From Microcaldota archaeon (lineage in GTDB: Archaea; Micrarchaeota; Micrarchaeia; Micrarchaeales; CABMGC01), in assembly GCA_021817505.1 (NCBI GenBank), contig JAKAUU010000032.1:1-39166 (forward strand): a stretch of 39,166 bases of DNA, read 5' to 3'. A program made the position numbers and the translations under genes. Of the stretch, positions 32,864 to 39,166 are shown in pieces (the stretch's first letter is position 1; each line of letters starts with the position of its first letter). The notes below the pieces were generated by a model, which did not search any database, was not told the DNA's origin, and saw nothing but the letters and a program-made list of their open reading frames with translations.

Positions 32864-33356
32864 AAAAAGAACCTAGCGTGCCCAGCGCTTTTTTTGCGTC
32901 TCCATCGAATCCGAGGAACTTTGCCAAGAGCATGAGCTGTTTTGCAGAAAGAAGCTGTTCGTCAGAAACTGCCAGGCTTATTGGACAGATATCCACCTTG
33001 AACTTCTTGCAGTAGTGCATCGTCTTCCTATAAAGGTATATCAGCTTCTGCTGCTGCTTCTGATCCGCATATATTACCGAATTGACATTGATGAAAAGCG
33101 TTTTGCTGTGCTCTGAAAGCATCGCTATGAGCTTGTTTGACGGCATGCCCTCCATCAGTATGCCAAGGGTATTCCTGTCCTTCAGGGATTTTATAAGAAG
33201 GCCTTCGTTGGATCCTGTGGCTATAGTCTTCCTTGTGAAGTTCTGCGCGGCAGGCTTCATCTCTATGTCACGGCCGCTTCTGAGCACCTTTGCAAAGCCC
33301 AGTCTCTTGGAAAGCTCTTCGCTCACTTCGATTCCTGCAATGTCATAGTACTTCAG
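32847..33356 (-). CDS. rnp3: RNase P protein component 3 (Rpp30), probable CTG start
   Basis: Rpp30 is a TIM-barrel-like RNase P subunit partnering Pop5. The C-terminal part, SDEQLLSAKQLMLLAKFLGF, resembles the Rpp30 ending that places a region before the last helix (usually SSAR-x-RSPRDL). The first ATG/GTG/TTG-type start is GTG 33326, but in-frame codons upstream encode LKYYDIAGIE, which looks like the first barrel strand (family K-F/Y-x-D). AAGGTG lies five bases before a CTG at 33356. I therefore annotate 169 residues from CTG. With the GTG start the length is 159. Both are shorter than the usual 200-230. Confidence 0.7.
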   Translation of the reverse strand: MKYYDIAGIEVSEELSKRLGFAKVLRSGRDIEMKPAAQNFTRKTIATGSNEGLLIKSLKDRNTLGILMEGMPSNKLIAMLSEHSKTLFINVNSVIYADQKQQQKLIYLYRKTMHYCKKFKVDICPISLAVSDEQLLSAKQLMLLAKFLGFDGDAKKALGTLGSFYGKKD

Positions 33357-33379
33357 GTGCCCACCTTATGAGAGAAGGG

Positions 33380-33730
33380 TTACTGCACGCCCTTGTATAT
33401 CTCAGTTATCTTATCGTTGAGGGTCTTCTCCTTGTTCCTCAGTTCCGTATACTGCTTGTTTATCGAGTTTAGCCTCGCTTTTGTCAGTTCCGCCTTGTCA
33501 TTGACGTCTGCAAGTGCCTTCTCCTTATCAGTCTCGACCATTATGCCGCCTATCGATGAATAGGTCTTGCCTGTTGCCTTCTCTAGCTGCTCCTTTGCTC
33601 CTGAGAGCTCGGCTTCCTGGGCCTTGAGCTGCTCGAGCTGCAGAGTGACTAACCGCAGCTGTTCCTGCGCTATCTGGTACTCCTTCGCAAGCTTCTCTAT
33701 CTCCTTTTGTGGATTGCTTTGTGGTTCCAT
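33380..33730 (-). CDS. pfdB: Prefoldin beta subunit
   Basis: Prefoldin captures unfolded proteins and passes them to the thermosome. The 116-residue protein is nearly all coiled coil: an N-terminal helix (EIEKLAKEYQIAQEQLRLV), a central beta hairpin with YSSIGGIMVETDKEKAL, and a C-terminal helix rich in K, E and N. This hairpin between helices is the beta subunit pattern. It precedes the Rpp30 gene by 23 bases. In other archaea pfdB belongs to the rpoP-Pcc1 end of the exosome superoperon. The partner chaperonin is at 7669-9324. Confidence 0.9.
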   Translation of the reverse strand: MEPQSNPQKEIEKLAKEYQIAQEQLRLVTLQLEQLKAQEAELSGAKEQLEKATGKTYSSIGGIMVETDKEKALADVNDKAELTKARLNSINKQYTELRNKEKTLNDKITEIYKGVQ

Positions 33731-33822
33731 GCTTTCATCCTGTTAAAATGAGTACTATTATATCATAGCAAAATTATATAAGACATTATATCCAATCCTT
33801 ACTGTTTGGCCTTGGCGATTGT

Positions 33823-34284
33823 TTGGAACTCAATGAGAGCAACCTGATAGAAGGAGAGCTTACCCTTAGGAAGATGCGCCTTACGAAGGAGGTGCTTGAG
33901 ACAAAACGCTCTGCACTAAGGTGGCTTGCGCTCTCCCTCGGGATAATAAACCCTGGCGAGTCCAGGCTTTCCGCAGTAGCTGTTCTCGACGCAATGCTTA
34001 ACTTCCAGTTCAACAGAAGAGAAGACCCGAAGGTTCCGGATCTGCTTGAATACATAAGCGTGAAGTGGGAGCCTATGAACGAGAAGACATTAAGATACCA
34101 TCTCCTGCGCATGAAGAAGATGGGGCTTGTTGACAATTCAGAAGGCCGCTTTTACTTCAAGAGGAGTGCGGCTGCTCCCGGGATGGCCCATGAACCTTGG
34201 AACTTCAACATTTTCGAAAGCTATTATAAAGATGTATTCAGCAACATAAAAGAAGTATTGAAAGATATAAGCAGCAAGAACTAG
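33823..34284 (+). CDS. Winged-helix DNA-binding protein of unknown role
   Basis: The 153 residues carry a winged-helix domain (about 65-112), with the probable recognition part MNEKTLRYHLLRMKKMGLVDN and then a wing strand, RFYFKR. The N-terminal part (1-60) is helical and charged. The start is TTG 33823, with GGCGAT just upstream; no ATG is better placed. A TATA-like TTATATAAGAC lies near 33772. It precedes the sequon-rich surface protein by 14 bases and so could regulate or be co-regulated with it. Not assigned to a known family. Confidence 0.72.
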   Translation: MELNESNLIEGELTLRKMRLTKEVLETKRSALRWLALSLGIINPGESRLSAVAVLDAMLNFQFNRREDPKVPDLLEYISVKWEPMNEKTLRYHLLRMKKMGLVDNSEGRFYFKRSAAAPGMAHEPWNFNIFESYYKDVFSNIKEVLKDISSKN

Positions 34285-34298
34285 CAGAGGCTACTTCT

Positions 34299-35936
34299 AT
34301 GAAGAATGAGATATATTTATGGATTGCACTTTTCGTGATCATAGCAGTTGCAGCGCTATGGTACAGGTTCTACTACACCGCTTCGTACCAGCTCACGGTC
34401 TCTTTCAATAGAACATCATTGTCAAACAGCATTTACCCTTACCAGAATGTGGTTATGCCCATAGTGGTCAGCAATACCGGGGGCTCCGCCATATCTAACC
34501 TTGATTTTGGACTTTACATGAATGGAAGCCTGAAGAATACGTATAAGTTGGATATACCTGTAGGCAAGAGCGCGGTCATTCCTTTCAATTACACCCCTAC
34601 GACTGCAGGAACTTACAATGTCTTGGTAGTTGCAGACCCTGGGAAGGTCTTTGATATAAGCGACAGGCAGCAGGCACAGGCTAATGCAAGCTTCACCGTG
34701 CTAAACAGCGAGGCACCGGCCCCTTACGAGTATATCAACGGCAACGGGCTTGTTTCTGGATCATATTCAACTCTTGGCACTACAGGGATCATAACCGACT
34801 CGTATCTTTACACAAACTATACCTTCTCCAAAGCCGCTTTCTCCAACATAAGCGCGCTTAACAATCTGCTTTATCCCATTACCGACATAGCAGGCGCATA
34901 CATAAATGAGATGGCATATTCCAATGGATATTACGGGGGGGACAATTCCATATCCTCAATATGGATAAAGAGCTATATCGAGCCTTCGGCTTTCGCTTAC
35001 GCGGTGAGCTATAAGGGCCTGCAGCACCATAACTTCAGCGTCAACGGAACCTCGGTGCTCTTTGCAAAGCTGAGCAACAGTTCAACGATGTGCAGCTGGT
35101 ACAGCGGCGGATGGATAAAGATAATCGGTACGAACGGGACAGCTAACTGCACATCTGTAGTAAAGAGTCCTGCTTCTTTGCATTATGAACCAGTACTAAG
35201 CGGCATGGCATTTGCCAACAACACGATTGCATCAAATGCCACAAGCATAGGCAACTACTCGGAGTTCGTAGGCAATGTTTTCACGCAGGGCAGAATGCTC
35301 GAGCTTAACGACAGCGTGGACTATATACAGGTATCGACCAATCTCACCAATCCTTTCCTTGTATGCTATGGTGCCATTTACAACATATCTGACGTCTATC
35401 TCTGCTCCACATACAACCTTAATAGCGCAGGTAAGATAGGTAATTACTCTTTCGTTACGACACGCGCTTATCTAGGTAGCCTGAACTACACCGCATACTC
35501 GCTCTCTGCAACCTCTGACATATTGCGTTCCGTGCCAGAAGCCATCAGCATAATACAGGCAGCATCTTACAAAAACAGGGCTAAATCGTTGCAGTTCCTT
35601 CCTGGGATAAACAGCAACTGCGGTTTTGTCGAAGGTTTCAATTGCACAGACATCTCATTCATCAACAGCACGGTTCATTTCAAGATAAGGAACCTGTATA
35701 ACAGCAGTGTTTCGCTCACTTCGGGGAGCTGCTTTGCTGAGGCGCCTTCCCATCTCTTCCAGAATATGAGTTATGTCCTTGGGCACAATGAATCGGCTAA
35801 CGTAAGCATAGGATGCAGCTACTACAACGGGACAAGGATATACGGGGTCCCATTCAACCTCTATCTCGGGCTTACCGTCAATTACACCCTGAATAAGACA
35901 AGGTCGCAGGCGAATGGAAGCGCCTACATAGTCTAA
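34299..35936 (+). CDS. Membrane-anchored surface protein rich in N-glycosylation sites
   Basis: The 545 residues begin with an N-terminal membrane segment (YLWIALFVIIAVAALWY, about 6-22), then a CARDB/immunoglobulin-like domain (about 30-135, with VSNTGGSAISNLDFGLYMNG). A long extracellular part without a recognised domain follows. I count about 29 N-x-S/T sequons, mostly in aromatic- and serine-rich stretches, and several cysteines. The topology puts nearly all of it outside the cell. It is an obvious candidate substrate of AglB at 10851-13910. It is followed by the Lhr gene with a two-base gap. Confidence 0.8.
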   Translation: MKNEIYLWIALFVIIAVAALWYRFYYTASYQLTVSFNRTSLSNSIYPYQNVVMPIVVSNTGGSAISNLDFGLYMNGSLKNTYKLDIPVGKSAVIPFNYTPTTAGTYNVLVVADPGKVFDISDRQQAQANASFTVLNSEAPAPYEYINGNGLVSGSYSTLGTTGIITDSYLYTNYTFSKAAFSNISALNNLLYPITDIAGAYINEMAYSNGYYGGDNSISSIWIKSYIEPSAFAYAVSYKGLQHHNFSVNGTSVLFAKLSNSSTMCSWYSGGWIKIIGTNGTANCTSVVKSPASLHYEPVLSGMAFANNTIASNATSIGNYSEFVGNVFTQGRMLELNDSVDYIQVSTNLTNPFLVCYGAIYNISDVYLCSTYNLNSAGKIGNYSFVTTRAYLGSLNYTAYSLSATSDILRSVPEAISIIQAASYKNRAKSLQFLPGINSNCGFVEGFNCTDISFINSTVHFKIRNLYNSSVSLTSGSCFAEAPSHLFQNMSYVLGHNESANVSIGCSYYNGTRIYGVPFNLYLGLTVNYTLNKTRSQANGSAYIV

Positions 35937-35938
35937 TC

Positions 35939-38689
35939 ATGATGGATCCATTCTCAATCTTCCTGGAGAAGTACGGGACATTTACGGATATCCAGAAGAG
36001 CTCTTTCAAGGAAATAGAAGGCAAAAAGAACTGCATAATAGCTGCGCCTACTGGAAGCGGAAAGACGGAAGCTGTCTTCTTGCCGATACTAAGAATGGCC
36101 CAGGGCAGGGGCAGCGGCATCTTCGCGCTTTATATTACGCCGTTAAAATCATTGAACAGGGACCTGCTCAACAGGCTCTCAGCACTCTCTTCCGAATCTG
36201 GCGTGAGGATGGCCGTGAGGCATGGGGATACCTCATTGAAGGAGCGCGGAGAGCAGGCAAGGAATCCGCCCATGATAATGGTCACGACCCCTGAGACGCT
36301 GCAGAATCTCTTTTTGTCAAAGAGACTGCGTGATTCGCTGAAGAATCTGCAGGTGGTTGTAGTAGATGAATTGCATGAACTCTATTACAACAAGAGGGGG
36401 GCGCAGCTCTCGGTAGCCCTTGAGAGGCTTGAGGCGCTCGCCCCTGGTTTCCAGCGCATAGGCATAAGTGCGACGATAGGCAATGTTGATGAAGCGTGCA
36501 GGTTTATCTTTTCCGAAAGGGAGCGCGTAGTAATCTCTTCTTCCAAGGAGAAGTCCTTTGAAATAAGTATAGAGATGCCTGCAAGGTCAGGTGATCCTGA
36601 GGGCATCAAGGAGTTCTTCAGCATAGACGATGCCGCAGCTGCAAGGATATACCGTATTGCCGCGATAATAAAGGATTCCGAGGCCACGATAGTATTCGCG
36701 AACACCAGGCAGGCTGTAGAGGCTCTTGGAAGAAAGCTTCTTTATCTTGATAAAAAGATGGGCTTTGGCCCTCTGAGCGTCCACCACGGTTCGATAGAGA
36801 AGGATGAGAGGATATCTACAGAATCAGGGTTCAAGGAGGGAAGGTTCAGGGCGATCGTAGCCACAAGCTCCCTCGAGCTGGGAATAGACGTCGGAGCTGT
36901 CAACTTTGTAGTACAGTACGGCTCTCCCAGGAGGGCCACAAGGCTTATACAGAGGATAGGCAGGGGAGGGCATAAGGAAGGGAGAGTGTCAAGGGGAGAG
37001 GTCATCGTCTCTGGAAATCTTGAAGCCCTTGAATCTGCGGCCATACTGGAAAATGCGCTTAACAACAGGTTTGAGAGGAGCTCGATAGAGGAGAATCCTT
37101 ATGACGTTCTTGTAAATCAGATCAGCGGGCTTGCCCTTGAATACGGCGAGATAGATTCTGATGCTGCCTTCAGGATCATTTCAGGCGCATCGAGTTTCAG
37201 GAATCTGGAGAGGAAAAAATTTGACCAGATAGTCGCTTTTGCGGAGAGTATTGGGTTGATCAATCTGCGTGAGGGCAGGATCTCCATTGGAAAGAGAAGC
37301 CGCAGGTATTTCTATAAGAACATTAGCGTGATACCCGAGGTCTCGCGTTACCCCGTCAAGAATGCAGTTACTAACAGGATAATATCATACCTTGATGAGA
37401 AATTCGTCTATTCCAACATAGATGAAGGTTCTTATTTCATAAGCAAGGGCATGCCGTGGAAGGTAATCAGCATAGAAGATGGAAGCATCTTTGTGGAGCC
37501 TGGGGAGAAGGTCGAAGCTACTATCCCGGACTGGGAGGGAGAGGACATACCTGTATCTAAGGAGGTTGCCTCTAGGACATATGAATTCATTGAAGACGGA
37601 GTAGGAAGGTCTTCAGCATTCTTCTCAAAAGAGGCCTTTGCAAAGGTAAGAGAGTTCATAGAAAAGCAGCGCTCCTTCTTCGTCCCCGGAGAGAAGAGAA
37701 TTGTCATAGAGGAGCTTGAGGATTATGCGATTGTATACGTAGCTCTTGGGAAACTGGGCAACGAGCTGCTTGCAAGGCTCCTTTCGTATGTCTGCTCTTA
37801 TTCGTCGGGAGGGAGGGTTAGCGCAAAGGCAACGCCTTATGCGATCGTGCTCGAATTCGGGCTTAACTTCAGGAAACCGGATATAAAGAATGCGCTTGAG
37901 GAGATTGCGCAGATGGAAAGGCTTGACTCTTTTGAATTCATAAGAGGCTCTGACCTTTTCAGGTACAGGTTTGTCAAGATAGCAACTCTGTTCGGGATAA
38001 TAGACAAGGGGGCGAAGGTCGGGAGGGGAGCGATTGACAGGGTGATGAACTTCTATGAGGGCTCGGTTGTGATTGAGGAGGTTGTCAGGGAACTCGGTAA
38101 GAATTATTTTGATCTTGAGGCAGTCCAGGGCCTTATAGACGGGCTAAGGTCCGGCAGGGTGAGCATGATGCTCAAGTATTCGACTGGATCTCCGCTTACG
38201 CGCGAGATAATACAATCCGCATACAGCTATTCGGAGCTGCTCTCGCCCGAATTCGGGAAGGAAAATGCTGTAGACAGGCTCAAGGAGAAGCTTGCGAAGG
38301 AGAGCCTGCTTATGCTCTGCAGCTTCTGCGGCTATGCATTTGAAGAGAAGATGGACTTTGACAGTGATAAGGAGATACGGTGCACACGCTGTGGCAGCCC
38401 GATGGTAGTGATATATGGAGATGATAAAGCTGCTGTCATAAAGAAACGGATTGAGGGCAAGCCGTTGAACAGAGGTGAAGCGAAGCTCTATTCCAGTATA
38501 GTCAAGGAAGCCGGTCTTATCGGGGAGTATGGCAATAGGGCAACGATAGCCCTTTCGGTCTACGGCATAGGGGTGGATACTGCCGCGCGGGTCCTCAGGA
38601 TGCTTAGAAAGGATTACAAGGAGTTCTTTGTAGACGTGCTTGAAGAGCAGAGGAAGTTCATAAAGAACAGGAAGTTCTGGAACGGCTAG
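35939..38689 (+). CDS. lhr: Lhr-family ATP-dependent helicase
   Basis: This superfamily 2 helicase acts in DNA repair or recombination. The 916 residues include Walker A APTGSGKTEA (35-44), Walker B VVVVDELHEL (the DEIH variant), SATIGN (motif III), TSSLELGIDVG and motif VI QRIGRGGHKEGR. A long C-terminal part of Lhr type follows, ending in a four-cysteine zinc site (CSFCGYAFEE and RCTRCGSPM) and a helical tail. This is the typical archaeal aLhr architecture. The stop overlaps that of gyrA by four bases (convergent). Confidence 0.93.
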   Translation: MMDPFSIFLEKYGTFTDIQKSSFKEIEGKKNCIIAAPTGSGKTEAVFLPILRMAQGRGSGIFALYITPLKSLNRDLLNRLSALSSESGVRMAVRHGDTSLKERGEQARNPPMIMVTTPETLQNLFLSKRLRDSLKNLQVVVVDELHELYYNKRGAQLSVALERLEALAPGFQRIGISATIGNVDEACRFIFSERERVVISSSKEKSFEISIEMPARSGDPEGIKEFFSIDDAAAARIYRIAAIIKDSEATIVFANTRQAVEALGRKLLYLDKKMGFGPLSVHHGSIEKDERISTESGFKEGRFRAIVATSSLELGIDVGAVNFVVQYGSPRRATRLIQRIGRGGHKEGRVSRGEVIVSGNLEALESAAILENALNNRFERSSIEENPYDVLVNQISGLALEYGEIDSDAAFRIISGASSFRNLERKKFDQIVAFAESIGLINLREGRISIGKRSRRYFYKNISVIPEVSRYPVKNAVTNRIISYLDEKFVYSNIDEGSYFISKGMPWKVISIEDGSIFVEPGEKVEATIPDWEGEDIPVSKEVASRTYEFIEDGVGRSSAFFSKEAFAKVREFIEKQRSFFVPGEKRIVIEELEDYAIVYVALGKLGNELLARLLSYVCSYSSGGRVSAKATPYAIVLEFGLNFRKPDIKNALEEIAQMERLDSFEFIRGSDLFRYRFVKIATLFGIIDKGAKVGRGAIDRVMNFYEGSVVIEEVVRELGKNYFDLEAVQGLIDGLRSGRVSMMLKYSTGSPLTREIIQSAYSYSELLSPEFGKENAVDRLKEKLAKESLLMLCSFCGYAFEEKMDFDSDKEIRCTRCGSPMVVIYGDDKAAVIKKRIEGKPLNRGEAKLYSSIVKEAGLIGEYGNRATIALSVYGIGVDTAARVLRMLRKDYKEFFVDVLEEQRKFIKNRKFWNG

Positions 38690-39166
38690 GCCTCTGCCTG
38701 CGGAGCCGGTTCATTCTGATGCTCCTCGTTCAGTATGATGCAGTCTATTATCCTTGTTCCTGATTCCGTCTTCATCAGTCTGACTCCTGAGGCTGCCCTG
38801 CCGGTGACCCTTATTGAAGACGTGGGTATGGTTATGCTGATTCCTTTGGAGTTTATCAGTATTGCCTGCTGCTCATGAGCCATATACAGCGCCTTTGAGA
38901 CATCGCCGGTCTTATCGGATATCTTCAGGTTTATGATCCCTTTGCCTCCCCTGTTCTGGGTCCTGTACCTTTCTATCTCAGTGATCTTCCCATATCCTTT
39001 TTCGGCGATGGTGAAGACGCTGCCGAATTCGCTCGCCGCTATGATGTTTGTTACCGTATCGTTCTGCCTGAGTTTTATTCCGCGCACGCCGATTCCCGTC
39101 CTGCCTATCGTTCGTAGCTTGCTCTCTTCGAATTTGATGATCTTTCCTTTCTTTGTGGATATGAGT
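38686..39166 (-). CDS. gyrA: DNA gyrase subunit A, C-terminal beta-pinwheel (5' part outside window)
   Basis: The open frame runs on past the right edge; the fragment starts ISTKKGKIIKFEESKLR. Two pinwheel blades are visible: GRTGIGVRGIKLRQ, and EIERYRTQNRGGKGIINLKI, where NRGGKG matches the GyrA-box (consensus QRRGGKG) needed to wrap DNA. It ends EEHQNEPAPQAEA. Gyrase is bacterial in origin but common in euryarchaea and found in some DPANN. Only the last 160 or so residues are present, so GyrB and the catalytic tyrosine cannot be checked. Confidence 0.92.
   Translation of the reverse strand, partial: LISTKKGKIIKFEESKLRTIGRTGIGVRGIKLRQNDTVTNIIAASEFGSVFTIAEKGYGKITEIERYRTQNRGGKGIINLKISDKTGDVSKALYMAHEQQAILINSKGISITIPTSSIRVTGRAASGVRLMKTESGTRIIDCIILNEEHQNEPAPQAEA

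Noticed and set aside
232-39166. Inteins, insertion sequences, CRISPR arrays, tRNA and rRNA genes
   Set aside because: The polymerase D large subunit and other typical intein hosts are of normal length and contiguous; no transposase-like protein, direct-repeat array or tRNA T-loop was seen.

Overview
The window is a 39-kb, gene-dense stretch of an archaeal chromosome. The lineage markers are the two-subunit polymerase D, an archaeal histone, a thermosome, an exosome/SBDS/proteasome block, ribosomal proteins L14e, L34e and L37Ae, AglB, RNase P proteins Pop5 and Rpp30, Orc1/Cdc6 and geranylgeranyl reductase. Compact genes, many ATGA or few-base junctions, a crenarchaeal-style SSB, a bacterial-type GyrA and several unrecognised small proteins suggest a DPANN/Micrarchaeota-like genome. 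That placement is inference. I see no mobile element, CRISPR array, tRNA or rRNA.

Layout. (1) 1-9.6 kb: the end of a + strand gene faces a long minus-strand series that reads thermosome, AdkA, EMC3/YidC-like insertase, L34e, Cmk, L14e, PolD DP1, PolD DP2. (2) 9.4-13.9 kb: a 58-residue membrane protein, a GT4 glycosyltransferase and a very large AglB form an N-glycosylation locus. (3) 14-17.3 kb: geranylgeranyl reductase, an unknown protein, HisRS and thioredoxin. (4) 17.3-18.4 kb: a C/D box sRNA sits directly in front of a histone gene, followed by a zinc-ribbon protein and a PRC-barrel protein. (5) 18.4-22.7 kb: the archaeal superoperon psmA-SBDS-rrp4-rrp41-rrp42-L37Ae-(unknown)-rpoP. (6) 22.9-26.1 kb: an Mrp-like ATPase, Orc1/Cdc6 and Mre11 in one overlapping + strand operon. 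(7) 26.1-28.8 kb: ADP-forming acetyl-CoA synthetase beta and alpha genes behind a membrane-anchored winged-helix protein. (8) 28.9-33.7 kb: a beta-CASP ribonuclease, SSB, two small membrane proteins, a tandem pair of unknown paralogues, and a second piece of the superoperon (prefoldin beta, Rpp30, Pop5). (9) 33.8-39.2 kb: a winged-helix protein, a glycoprotein with about 29 N-glycosylation sequons, an Lhr helicase and the GyrA C-terminus.

How the genes fit together: information processing dominates (replication by PolD, Cdc6, SSB, GyrA; repair by Mre11 and Lhr; RNA decay and maturation by exosome, beta-CASP nuclease, RNase P and the C/D sRNA; translation; protein folding and degradation). The glycosylation locus and the sequon-rich protein form a plausible enzyme and substrate pair. 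Acetyl-CoA synthetase points to acetate-forming substrate-level ATP synthesis. The most notable item is the C/D sRNA at 17341-17391. All four boxes are perfect, and its D guide is complementary to a canonical anticodon loop reading CAA, placing the predicted methylation on wobble C34 of tRNA-Leu(CAA).
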